Shown here piece by piece: positions 26,498 to 36,808 of a DNA stretch of 62,914 nucleotides. Both the position numbers and the translations under genes were made by a program. Numbering within the stretch: position 1 is the stretch's first letter; each line of letters starts with the position of its first letter. The notes below the pieces were generated by a model. It ran no database searches. It saw nothing but the letters and a program-made list of their open reading frames with translations, and was not told the origin of the DNA. Origin of the DNA: Actinomyces sp. (GTDB lineage: Bacteria > Actinomycetota > Actinomycetes > Actinomycetales > Actinomycetaceae); contig NZ_JAUNHI010000013.1 of assembly GCF_030524025.1 (NCBI RefSeq), positions 1-62,914 of the forward strand. Direction: 5' to 3'.

Positions 26498-27163
26498 TCA
26501 GGCCTCCTGGACGGGGGGACGGGACAGGGCACGCTGCAGCGCGGCGATCCCCTCGGGGCGCACGGCCACGTGGAGCCGGTCGTTCTCCTGGATGACTGTC
26601 GAGGAGCGGGGCACGAGCGCGCCCCCGCCCCGCGAGACCCAGGCCACCCGCGCCTCGAGCAGCTCCTCGAGCCGACCGATCGTCGTGCCCACCCAGGCCA
26701 CCGCCAGGTCGGGCTGGACCAGGCAGGCCTCCCCGGAGGGGTCGGTGGCCTCACGAGCCGTGATCCCGGGCAGGACGCGGCGCATCATCTGCTCAGCCGT
26801 CTGTCGGACCGTGGCCACCGTCGGGATGCCCAGGCGCTCGTAGACGTCGGCGCGTCGGGCGTCGTAGATCCTGGCCACGACGTGCTCGACGCCGAAGAGC
26901 TCGCGCGCCACCCGTGCCGCCACGATGTTGGAGTTGTCGCCGTTCGACACGGCCACAAAAGCGTAGGCCTCGTCGATCCCCGCCTGCTCGAGGGCGTCGC
27001 GGTCGAAACCGATGCCCTTGACCTTGCGGCCGTTGAAGTCCGAGGGCAGCCTGCGGAAGGCGTTGGAGGACTGGTCGATGACGGCCACCGAGTGGCCCAT
27101 GCGGTCGAGCTGGGCAGCCATCGAGGCGCCCACGCGCCCGCAGCCCATGATGACGAAGTGCAC
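26498..27163 (-). CDS. ceoB: RCK/TrkA-type potassium transport regulator (CeoB-like)
   Basis: 221 residues. The Rossmann domain starts HFVIMGCGRVGASMAAQLDR, then VAVIDQSSNAFRRL, ALEQAGIDEAYAFVAVSNGD and VARIYDARRADVYERLGIPT. The RCK_C domain is in the last 70 residues (RSSTVIQENDRLHVAVRPEG). The GTG at 27163 begins the conserved sequence; the longer frame upstream is antisense to the transporter gene. First of the two-gene operon and divergent from the KimA-like transporter gene, with 69 bp between the starts. A gating role for that transporter is suggested by context only. Confidence 0.88.
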   Translation of the reverse strand: MHFVIMGCGRVGASMAAQLDRMGHSVAVIDQSSNAFRRLPSDFNGRKVKGIGFDRDALEQAGIDEAYAFVAVSNGDNSNIVAARVARELFGVEHVVARIYDARRADVYERLGIPTVATVRQTAEQMMRRVLPGITAREATDPSGEACLVQPDLAVAWVGTTIGRLEELLEARVAWVSRGGGALVPRSSTVIQENDRLHVAVRPEGIAALQRALSRPPVQEA

Positions 27164-27232
27164 GGATGCAACGGTACTCCCGCTCACCGGCCCCGCGCGC
27201 CCGCCCGGGGCCGCGGAGTAGCATGATCTTCC

Positions 27233-29296
27233 GTGCGTGACTTCGCCGACCGCGTCAAGCGGCTCATCGTCGGGCGGCCGGTGCCCAGCGGGGCCCTGGG
27301 CGAGACGCTCCTGCCCAAGCGGATCGCCCTGCCGGTCTTCGCCTCCGACGCCCTGTCGAGCGTCGGCTACGCCCCCGATGAGGTCCTCATCACCCTGGCC
27401 GTGGCCGGCGTCGCCGCGACGGTGGTCTCTCCCTGGGTGGCCCTGGCGGTGGTGGCGGTGCTTGTCGTCGTCGTCGCCTCCTACCGGCAGACCGTCCACG
27501 CCTACCCCTCGGGGGGAGGGGACTACGAGGTCGTCTCGACCAACCTCGGCCCGCACGCGGGTCTGGCGGTGGCATCGGCCCTCCTGTGCGACTACGTGCT
27601 CACCGTCGCGGTGTCGGTCTCGGCGGGGACCTCCTACCTCGCCGCCGCGGTGCCCGCCGTCTCGCCCTACAAGGTCGAGATCGCGGTCGGCATCGCGACA
27701 GTCCTGGCCCTGCTCAACCTGCGCGGCTCCAGGGAGTCGGGGGGCGCCTTCGCCCTGCCGACCTACCTGTACATGGGAGCCATTGGGGCGCTGGCGGTCA
27801 CCGGCCTGGTCCAGGAAGCCGTCGGAACCCTGGGGCGGGCGCCCTCCTCCGCCTACGAGGTCGTCGCCCAACCCGGCTGGGAGCAGGGCCTGACGGGCAT
27901 GGCCGGGGCCTTCCTGGTCCTGCGGGCCTTCTCCTCGGGCTGTGCCGCACTGACCGGGGTCGAGGCGATCTCCAACGGCGTGCCCAGCTTCCAGCGGCCC
28001 AAGTCCCGCAACGCGGCCACGACGCTGCTCATGCTGGGCACGATCTCCGCCCTCATGCTGTTGAGCATCGTCCACCTGGCGGGGGCCGTCGGGGTGCGCA
28101 TGGTCGAGGACCCCGCCACCGAGCTGCTGAGCAACGGGGAGCCCCTGGGGACGGGCTACCACCAGGACCCGGTCATCGGGCAGATCGCCGCCACCGTCTT
28201 CGCCGACGTCAAGCCGATGTTCTACCTCATCACCGCCGTCACCGGACTCATCCTGGTCCTGGCGGCCAACACCGCCTTCAACGGCTTCCCGGTCCTGGCC
28301 TCGGTGCTGGGGCGCGACGAGTTCCTGCCCCGCCAGCTCGCCCTGCGCGGTGACCGCCTGGCCTACTCCAACGGCATCGTCGTGCTGTGGCTGGGCGCGG
28401 TGGCCTTCATCGTCGGCTCCGGGGCGAGCACGAACCGGCTCATCCAGCTCTACATCGTCGGGGTCTTCATCTCCTTCACCCTGTCCCAGGTCGGCATGGT
28501 CCGGCACTGGAGCCGTGCCCTGGCCCTGGCCACCGACCCCGCCGCACGTCGGCGCATGGCCCGCTCCCGGGTCGTCAACTCCATCGGCGCGGTGGGTACC
28601 GGGCTGGTCCTCGTCATCGTCCTGGCCACCAAGCTGACCCGCGGGGCGTGGGTGACTCTGCTCCTCATGGCGCTGCTGTACCTCCTCATGAACCGGATCC
28701 GCCGGCACTACCGCCGGGTGGGCCAGGAGATGGCCATCGACGACCTCCACGACGCGCGGGTCCTGCCCGCCCACGTCCACGCCATCGTGCTGGCCTCACG
28801 CCTCAACCGGCCGACCCTGCGTGCGCTGACCTACGCCCTGTCGACCTACCCGACCTCCATCGAGGCCCTGACGGTCGACGCGGGTGACGGTGCCGCCGAG
28901 CGCCTGCTCGACCAGTGGGAGGAGGCCGACCTGCCCGTGCCCCTGACCGTCCTCAGCTCGCCCCTGCGCGAGCTGACCCGGCCGATCGTGTCCTACGTGC
29001 GCTCGGTGCGCCGCGAGTCCCCCCGGGACCTCGTCGTCGTCTTCCTGCCGGAGTACATCGTGCGGCACTGGTGGGAGCAGGTGCTCCACAGCCAGACCGC
29101 CCTGCGGCTCAAGACGGCGCTGCTGTTCACCCCCGGGGTGGTTGTGGCCTCGGTGCCCTGGCAGCTGGGAGCGCCCGGACAGACCCATGTCCACCGCGGC
29201 GTGCGCGCGGTCACGCCCGAGGGCATCGCTGACACCGACGTGGCCTCCCGCAAGGCCGAGGCCCGACGCCTGCGCCCGGCCCGGAGTGAGCGATGA
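27233..29296 (+). CDS. KimA-like APC-superfamily potassium transporter
   Basis: 687 residues. About twelve membrane segments and a cytoplasmic C-terminal domain of about 170 residues. It shares with B. subtilis KimA (YdaO) the motifs FASDALSSVGYAPDEVLITL, AYPSGGGDYEVVS, CDYVLTVAVSVSAGTSYLAA, RAFSSGCAALTGVEAISNGV and LILVLAANTAFNGFP, plus a USP-like tail ending QTALRLKTALLFTPGVVVA. KimA is a proton-coupled K+ importer, so potassium uptake is the likely job; databases often label this family only as amino-acid permease. GTG start at 27233. Divergent from the two RCK genes and overlapping the methyltransferase start (ATGA). Confidence 0.8.
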   Translation: MRDFADRVKRLIVGRPVPSGALGETLLPKRIALPVFASDALSSVGYAPDEVLITLAVAGVAATVVSPWVALAVVAVLVVVVASYRQTVHAYPSGGGDYEVVSTNLGPHAGLAVASALLCDYVLTVAVSVSAGTSYLAAAVPAVSPYKVEIAVGIATVLALLNLRGSRESGGAFALPTYLYMGAIGALAVTGLVQEAVGTLGRAPSSAYEVVAQPGWEQGLTGMAGAFLVLRAFSSGCAALTGVEAISNGVPSFQRPKSRNAATTLLMLGTISALMLLSIVHLAGAVGVRMVEDPATELLSNGEPLGTGYHQDPVIGQIAATVFADVKPMFYLITAVTGLILVLAANTAFNGFPVLASVLGRDEFLPRQLALRGDRLAYSNGIVVLWLGAVAFIVGSGASTNRLIQLYIVGVFISFTLSQVGMVRHWSRALALATDPAARRRMARSRVVNSIGAVGTGLVLVIVLATKLTRGAWVTLLLMALLYLLMNRIRRHYRRVGQEMAIDDLHDARVLPAHVHAIVLASRLNRPTLRALTYALSTYPTSIEALTVDAGDGAAERLLDQWEEADLPVPLTVLSSPLRELTRPIVSYVRSVRRESPRDLVVVFLPEYIVRHWWEQVLHSQTALRLKTALLFTPGVVVASVPWQLGAPGQTHVHRGVRAVTPEGIADTDVASRKAEARRLRPARSER

Positions 29297-30696
29297 GCCC
29301 CCGGAGCGTGCGTGAGGACGGTGCGCCCGAGCCGCTCGAGCTGGTCCTGGCCGTCGGTGCGCCCGCCCATGGGGGCCACTGCCTCGCCCGCCCGGCCGAT
29401 GACCCCGGGGGCCGGGTCTTCTTCGTGCGCCACGCCCTGCCCGGGGAGACCGTGCGCGCCCGCGTCACCGGCCGGGGCTCCAAGGCATGGCGGGCCGACG
29501 CGCTCGAGGTCCTCGAGGCATCACCGGACCGTGTGCCGCTCGCCTGGCCCGAGGCCGGGCCCGGGGGAGTGGGCGGCGGGGAGCTGAGCCATGTCTCCCC
29601 GGCCGCACAGCGGGACTGGAAACGCCATGTCCTGGCCGACTGCCTGCGGCGCATCGGGGGCGAGGCGGTGGCCCGGGCCGTCGCGGCGCTGAGCGAGGCG
29701 CAGCCGGAGGGGGTCCTCGTCGAACCGGTCGGCCCCAGCCCCTCAGCGCACCGTCTCCCGGGCTCCGGGGCCCCGACCGGGGTCGGCACGCGCACCCGGG
29801 TCTCGTTGACCGTGACGCCGGACGGGCGGGCGGGCATGCACGCCTTCCGCAGCAGCGAGGTCCTGGCGGTGCGCCGGCTGCCGCTGGCCGTCCCGCAGAT
29901 CCAGGCGCTCGGGCTGACCGAGGCGGGCCGGTGGCGCAAGCGCTACCGGCCGGGGATGCGTGTGGAGGTCGTCGCCCCGAGCCTCGGGGAGCCGGTGGTC
30001 GTGCTCGACGGCGTCGTACACACCGCAGCGGCTCGCCCCACCGCGCGGCGCCGGGTCGAGGAGCGGGTCGACGCCTCCGGGATCGGCCTGGGCGAGCTGT
30101 CCTACGGCGTGCGTGTCGACGGGTTCTGGCAGGTCCACCGCGACGCGCCCACCGTCCTGGTCGACAGGGTCGTGCGCGCCGCCCTGTCCGCCGAGCCGAC
30201 GGCGGCCGGGACACGTCCCGGTGACGGGCCGCCGGCGCCCGCCGACCGTACCCGGGTCCTGGAGTTGTACTCCGGAGCAGGGCTGTTCACCCTGCCCCTG
30301 GCCATGCTCGGCGGGACGGTGCTGTCCCTGGAGGGCAGTGAGCGGGCCGTGCGCGACGCACGCCGCAACCTGCACGCCCTGCGCGGTGCCCACCTGCGTG
30401 CGGGCCGCGTCACCGCCGACTCGGTGGCGAGTCTCGGTGCGCACGAGGCCATGGGGGACGGCCCGGACGTCGTCGTGCTCGACCCGCCCCGCCAAGGCGC
30501 CGGTCAGGCGGTGGCAGGGGCCGTGGCCGCCCTCGGCGCGCGTCGGATCGTCCTGGTGGCCTGCGACCCGGCCGCGCTGGCGCGCGACCTGGCGGTGCTC
30601 CTGGGCCGGGGGTACCGCCTGGGCGCGATGAGTGCCCTCGACATGTTCCCCCACACCCACCACCTCGAGGTCATCGCGGTCCTGGATCGGTGCTGA
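29293..30696 (+). CDS. TrmA/RumA-family class I SAM-dependent RNA methyltransferase
   Basis: 467 residues. An N-terminal TRAM-like beta-barrel (residues about 10-60), a central domain and a C-terminal Rossmann methyltransferase: VLELYSGAGLFTLPLAMLGG, VLSLEGSERAVRDARRNL, VVVLDPPRQGAGQAVAGAVA and the catalytic Cys in IVLVACDPAALARDLAVLL. Targets a uridine C5 in tRNA or rRNA. The cysteine cluster that holds a [4Fe-4S] in many relatives (CGGC-type before the HxSxxxQ element) is replaced here by GGVGGGELSHVSPAAQRDW, so no cluster is expected. Translationally coupled to the transporter gene. The exact RNA site is unknown. Confidence 0.87.
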   Translation: MSPRSVREDGAPEPLELVLAVGAPAHGGHCLARPADDPGGRVFFVRHALPGETVRARVTGRGSKAWRADALEVLEASPDRVPLAWPEAGPGGVGGGELSHVSPAAQRDWKRHVLADCLRRIGGEAVARAVAALSEAQPEGVLVEPVGPSPSAHRLPGSGAPTGVGTRTRVSLTVTPDGRAGMHAFRSSEVLAVRRLPLAVPQIQALGLTEAGRWRKRYRPGMRVEVVAPSLGEPVVVLDGVVHTAAARPTARRRVEERVDASGIGLGELSYGVRVDGFWQVHRDAPTVLVDRVVRAALSAEPTAAGTRPGDGPPAPADRTRVLELYSGAGLFTLPLAMLGGTVLSLEGSERAVRDARRNLHALRGAHLRAGRVTADSVASLGAHEAMGDGPDVVVLDPPRQGAGQAVAGAVAALGARRIVLVACDPAALARDLAVLLGRGYRLGAMSALDMFPHTHHLEVIAVLDRC

Positions 30697-30712
30697 GCAG
30701 AAATTGGGCTGA

Positions 30713-30886
30713 TCACCCGGCAGCCCCGTCCGCAGCGACTACGCCCAGGACTCCGACACCGGTACCCAGATCCTCCGTCTTAGTGCGACGACGGTCCCCA
30801 ACTACGACGTCGACCACTTCTACACGGTGACCTACTCCGAGACCACGATGACGGTTGCGCGCTGGGAGCCGGGCGCCCAGTCCTGA
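30713..30886 (+). pseudogene. 3' fragment of an unknown gene
   Basis: An open plus-strand frame with coding-like text, SDYAQDSDTGTQILRLSATT then VPNYDVDHFYTVTYSETTMT and VARWEPGAQS, ends at TGA 30884-30886. There is no start, no ribosome site and a stop at 30710-30712 just upstream. Its end coincides with the point where the opposite-strand LAXTG gene loses its expected tail, so it seems to be a foreign gene end joined there by recombination. Family unknown. Confidence 0.4.
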
Positions 30887-31386
30887 CCGACGACCGCCAT
30901 GACCGTGCCCACGCCGAGTCCTGTCACGGGCAGCAGGGCGAGGCAACCAGCGGCCCCCGTGCGCGCCAGCTCACTGCCACCGTCGCGTCGGGACGTCACC
31001 GTCGTGCCTGCGGGAACCTGGCTCAGGAGGGATCCGGTCGCGTACTTCTTGACGCCGAAGGAGCCGAAGCCCTGGGTCAGGGACACGTCGTAGGAGATCG
31101 GGTCCCTGTACGACATTGAGGCGGATAGCTCGGTGCCCTGGCCGCCCACGAGCGTGGCGGTATTGGTGTAGACCCTGCCCGGACCACCCGGGACCACCAA
31201 CAAGGTAACGGGGCCGTCCTTGTCGGTGGGGATGAGAGGATTCGTCTCGAGGGTCACCGTGATACCGGCATTGTTCTCTGCGCGGGCGGCGGGGGCGACC
31301 AGGGCGGTCAGCCCTCACACCGCTGGGAGAAGGGCGACGAGGACGAGGGTGACGCCGCGGTGACGCGTTGCCGACTGAGGCAGCAT
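30887..31386 (-). pseudogene. Broken LAXTG-type secreted surface protein gene
   Basis: The ATG at 31386 follows a GGAGG site and starts a signal peptide (MLPQSATRHRGVTLVLVALL). TGA at 31315-31317 interrupts it in frame; after the stop the frame continues GLTALVAPAARAENNAGITV, a good Ala-x-Ala cleavage site, then a beta-rich domain (KDGPVTLLVVPGGPGRVYTN, SMSYRDPISYDVSLTQGFGS). The end carries SELARTGAAGC, a LAXTG sorting motif of the class E sortase kind, and a hydrophobic stretch (LPVTGLGVGTVMAVVG), but the positively charged tail is replaced by text antisense to the fragment at 30713-30886. So both a nonsense codon and a lost 3' end are visible. Expected, when intact, to be wall-anchored. 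Confidence 0.6.
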
Positions 31387-31827
31387 CCTGGGCCTCCGAT
31401 TCTTGGGGATGATGGAGAAAAAAAGGGGGGAACTATTCACTCGCACGCCTGTGCCTAGTGAACTCGCAAACCGTACCTTGCGTGCACCGAGGTCTCTGTG
31501 AGCGTGTCTCTTTTGTGATGAGTGCCGGGTCACCCACGCGCCTGCGCCGCCAAGGCCGGACACCGGCTCCGGCCGCCGCCGGGGCCCCGCAGGCCCGGGT
31601 GGAGGCGCGGGCCTGCGGGGCCCGCGACGGTTATTGCGCACCCGGGCGTGACGAAAGCCGAGACCCCCGGCTCGGGGGTGGCAGCGCGCGGTGCGGTGGT
31701 CTGGCGCCGCTGACCAGGCCCAGGGAGGGCCCCAGCATCACGCTCGACGCGGCCTGCCGGGCCGGTCGGTTACTGTGGCCGGGGATGCGCCCCGACCGGG
31801 CGCCGCAGCAGAACAGGAGCATCGCCG
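31387..31827. promoter_or_regulatory. Intergenic region upstream of acnA
   Basis: About 440 bp with no supported gene. Near the left edge is a homopolymer pair (A7 at 31418-31424 followed by G6 at 31425-31430), about 30-45 bp upstream of the minus-strand LAXTG start. A single copy of the GTACCTTGCG core is at 31473-31482. The centre holds a strong GC hairpin (annotated separately). The acnA promoter should lie between about 31630 and 31800; I cannot place it confidently. Confidence 0.45.
31582..31623. promoter_or_regulatory. Perfect 16-bp stem-loop upstream of acnA
   Basis: GGGCCCCGCAGGCCCG at 31582-31597 is exactly complementary to 31608-31623, with a 10-nt loop. It is 205 bp before the acnA start and far from any gene end on the plus strand, so it may be a leader structure, an attenuator, or a terminator that isolates acnA from upstream transcription. 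No T-run follows. Confidence 0.55.
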
Positions 31828-34527
<2,700 letters not shown>

Positions 34528-34640
34528 GTGCGGGCTCCGGGGCCGCTCTCCTCCCGCGGCCGGGTTCCGGCCCGAGTGGGGTCATCCCGGGGGGAGGAGG
34601 GCCGGGCAGGGCGCCATCGTTATAGTTGCCAATATGGACA

Positions 34641-34863
34641 CTAAGAGGTTGCGCCGTTAGGTCGGGGTTGTCGGTGTGATCGGGTGTTCCCGTGGTGGGT
34701 GGTCCGGGCTCGGTGGATGAGCTGGCGGGTGATGATGATGGCCTTGGCCAGGGCGATGCGGGCCTCGATGACCCGGGTGCGGCGCTCGGTGCAGATGGCG
34801 AGGTTGCGGAAGCCTCGGGTGTGCTGGGAGTTGGTGCGCTCGACCAGCCGGCGCCTGCCGGCC
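34641..34863 (-). mobile_element. Transposase 3' remnant
   Basis: The minus-strand frame, open between a stop near 34862 and TAG at 34641-34643, reads RRRLVERTNSQHTRGFRNLA, then ICTERRTRVIEARIALAKAI and IITRQLIHRA. This is the DDE transposase C-terminal signature (VERTNSW..RGFRKLA.CTERR) of an IS5-like element, with the catalytic Glu in VERTNS. Only about 70 codons remain. No terminal inverted repeat pair or target duplication can be matched, so it is a scar. The plus-strand text next to it (AYKAVPRHARRVPHAATYRR, to 34930) may be another remnant. Confidence 0.75.
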
Positions 34864-34944
34864 TACAAGGCGGTGCCCCGCCATGCTCGCCGCGTACCCC
34901 ACGCCGCCACCTATCGGCGCAATCTCTAGAAGACGCACCCCGCA

Positions 34945-35025
34945 GCCAAGCCGGTTAGGTCGCTGCCAAGCCCGTGAGGTCGCACCTCTGACATGCGACC
35001 TCACCGGTTAGCAGGCGACCTCACG
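34945..35025. repeat. Tandem and inverted GTGAGGTCGC repeats
   Basis: Two adjacent 20-bp units, GCCAAGCCGGTTAGGTCGCT (34945-34964) and GCCAAGCCCGTGAGGTCGCA (34965-34984), match at 17 of 20 bases. GTGAGGTCGCA at 34974-34984 is repeated exactly in inverted form at 34994-35004, a perfect 11-bp palindrome with a 9-nt loop, and a fourth copy (GGCGACCTCACG) lies at 35014-35025. CCGGTTAG also appears twice. It could be an IS end, a regulator site array, or a structured RNA. It lies directly downstream of a transposase scar. Confidence 0.6.
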
Positions 35026-35041
35026 CGTTTCCTGGCGACGC

Positions 35042-35146
35042 ACGGTCTGGCTCTCCCTGACCCCGCGAGGTCGCCGCGCCCTGGAGGGCTATGTGCGCGC
35101 CCTGCGTCAGATCCTTCCCGAGGACGCGTCGTCGACGTCCGGCTGA
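35042..35146 (+). pseudogene. Winged-helix regulator 3' fragment
   Basis: The frame ending at TGA 35144-35146 reads TVWLSLTPRGRRALEGYVRA then LRQILPEDASSTSG. This is the wing and last helix of small winged-helix regulators of the PF13601/MarR-like kind (typically ...VSLTPRGRRALEGHVAAL...). No upstream part of the protein exists; the text breaks at about 35040 next to the repeat cluster. So a regulator gene was truncated, probably by the same event that left the transposase remnant. Confidence 0.55.
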
Positions 35147-35296
35147 GCCCGGTGGAGCGAGTGGCGGATGACGGCGCACCGGTCCGGAGGGTCGGTCGGC
35201 GAGTTGACCGCAGCACGGCCCGTATTGTCCGACGATGGTGCCAGGCGTGGGCCGGGCCCCGCGCCGGCAACGAGTCCGGAGAGGATGTGAGCAACG

Positions 35297-36736
35297 GTGA
35301 GTGAGAACCTGGGCAGCGGGATCGGGACGCCGCAGCAGGTCGAGGAGGTCGACCTGCTCGTCGTCGGAGGCGGCAAGGCCGGCAAGTCCCTGGCGATGGC
35401 GAGGGCCAAGGCGGGCGACAGGGTCGTCATGGTCGAGCGCGACAAGGTGGGTGGCACCTGCATCAACGTCGCCTGCATCCCCACCAAGACGCTCATCTCC
35501 TCGGCCAGGGTCCTCCACGGCGTGCGGGGCGCCGCCTCTCAGGGCGTCACCCTCCCGGGGGACGACGGCGCCGCCGCCCTGGCCCGGGCGCGGGTCGACC
35601 TGGCCTCCTTGCGCGCGCGCAAGGAGGCGGTCGTCTCGGGCATGGTGGCCGCCCACGAGCAGATGTTCTCCGCCTCCGGCATGGAGTTCATCAAGGGCAC
35701 CGCCCGCTTCGTCGCTCCGCGCACCGTCGAGATCACCCTCAACGACCGCGCGACCCGCCGCGTGCGCGGCGCAGCGGTGCTCATCAACACCGGCACCACC
35801 CCAACGGTCCCGGTCATCGACGGCCTGGCCGGGGTGCGCTACTGGACGAGCGAGGACCTGCTCACCCTGCCCGAGTTGCCGACACGCCTGCTCGTGCTCG
35901 GGGGTGGGGTCATCGGCGTCGAGATGGCCTCCCTCATGGGGCTCCTCGGCGTCCCGGTCACGATTCTCCACGCCGGCCGCCACTTGCTGGACCGTGAGGA
36001 CGAGGACGTCGCCGCCGAGGTCACCGCCGGCCTCGAGGCGCTGGGCGTCACCGTGCTTACCGGCGCGCGGGCCTCGCGGGTCGAGGCGGGGCCGGAGGGC
36101 CGGGGCGTTCTGGTCACCACTGCCGACGGGCGCCAGGCGAGCGGCTCGCACCTGCTCGTGGCGGTGGGGCGCACTCCCGTGACCGCCGGGCTCGACCTGG
36201 AGGCCGCCGGGGTCGAGGTCACCGGGCGCGGCTTCGTGCGCGTCGACGAGCACCTGCGCACGAGCGCCGAGGGCGTCTATGCCGCCGGTGACGTCGCCGG
36301 CACCCCCCAGTTCACCCACGCCTCGTGGAACGACTTCCGCGTTCTGCGCGACCTGCTCGCCGGCAAGGAGGCCTCGACCGCCGGGCGCCTCATCGCCTGG
36401 ACGGTGTTCACCACTCCCGAGCTCGGGCACGTCGGCCTGAGCGAGGCCGAGGCCCGGGAGGCGGGCCACGAGGTGCGCGTGGCCAAGACCCCCACGGCCG
36501 CCGTGCCGCGGGCCAAGACCCTGGGGCGCACGGAGGGCTTCTACAAGGTCGTCGTCGACGCCCGCACCGACACGATCCTCGGCGCAGCGGTCATCGGGCC
36601 CGAGGCCGGCGAGGTCGTCACGAGCATTCAGATGGCGATGCTCGGCGGCCTGACCTGGCAGCAGGTGCGTGACGCCGTCATCTCTCACCCCACGATGAGT
36701 GAAGGGCTCAACATCGTCCTGGACTCGCTGGGCTGA
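35297..36736 (+). CDS. FAD-dependent pyridine nucleotide-disulfide oxidoreductase (lipoamide dehydrogenase/RclA-like)
   Basis: 479 residues. FAD domain VDLLVVGGGKAGKSLAMARA; redox-active disulfide in GGTCINVACIPTKTLISSAR (CxxxxC); NAD(P)H domain LLVLGGGVIGVEMASLMGLL; FAD loop GVYAAGDVAGTPQFTHASWN; and a dimer interface ending ISHPTMSEGLNIVLDSLG. The C-terminal His-Pro-x-x-x-Glu dyad partner is conserved. It resembles mercuric/RclA-type reductases more than true E3, because no 2-oxoacid dehydrogenase genes are near and the active site is NVACIP rather than NVGCIP. The real electron acceptor is unknown. GTG start at 35297. Confidence 0.85.
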   Translation: MSENLGSGIGTPQQVEEVDLLVVGGGKAGKSLAMARAKAGDRVVMVERDKVGGTCINVACIPTKTLISSARVLHGVRGAASQGVTLPGDDGAAALARARVDLASLRARKEAVVSGMVAAHEQMFSASGMEFIKGTARFVAPRTVEITLNDRATRRVRGAAVLINTGTTPTVPVIDGLAGVRYWTSEDLLTLPELPTRLLVLGGGVIGVEMASLMGLLGVPVTILHAGRHLLDREDEDVAAEVTAGLEALGVTVLTGARASRVEAGPEGRGVLVTTADGRQASGSHLLVAVGRTPVTAGLDLEAAGVEVTGRGFVRVDEHLRTSAEGVYAAGDVAGTPQFTHASWNDFRVLRDLLAGKEASTAGRLIAWTVFTTPELGHVGLSEAEAREAGHEVRVAKTPTAAVPRAKTLGRTEGFYKVVVDARTDTILGAAVIGPEAGEVVTSIQMAMLGGLTWQQVRDAVISHPTMSEGLNIVLDSLG

Positions 36737-36808
36737 GCGCACACACGCCGCCCCGCCCATCCGCGCCTCGAGTTCCGCCGGTCAGTGGCACCGGCCGGGC
36801 GCCGGGCC

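Noticed and set aside
27164-27232. c-di-AMP (ydaO-type) riboswitch before the KimA-like gene
   Set aside because: Only 69 bp separate the two divergent starts, too short for the known riboswitch, and no matching motifs were seen.
27164-28780. Long upstream extension of the CeoB-like frame
   Set aside because: It runs antisense through the transporter gene; the conserved protein starts at GTG 27163.
34684-34929. Plus-strand 81-codon frame in the IS scar
   Set aside because: Mostly antisense to the transposase remnant; only its last residues could be an unrelated remnant, too short to call.
34945-35025. CRISPR-like array
   Set aside because: Only a few imperfect units, contiguous or inverted, with no regular spacers and no cas genes in the window.
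35065-35075. Fifth copy of the GAGGTCGC repeat
   Set aside because: It lies within the coding text of the winged-helix fragment (PRGRR), so the match is probably coincidental.
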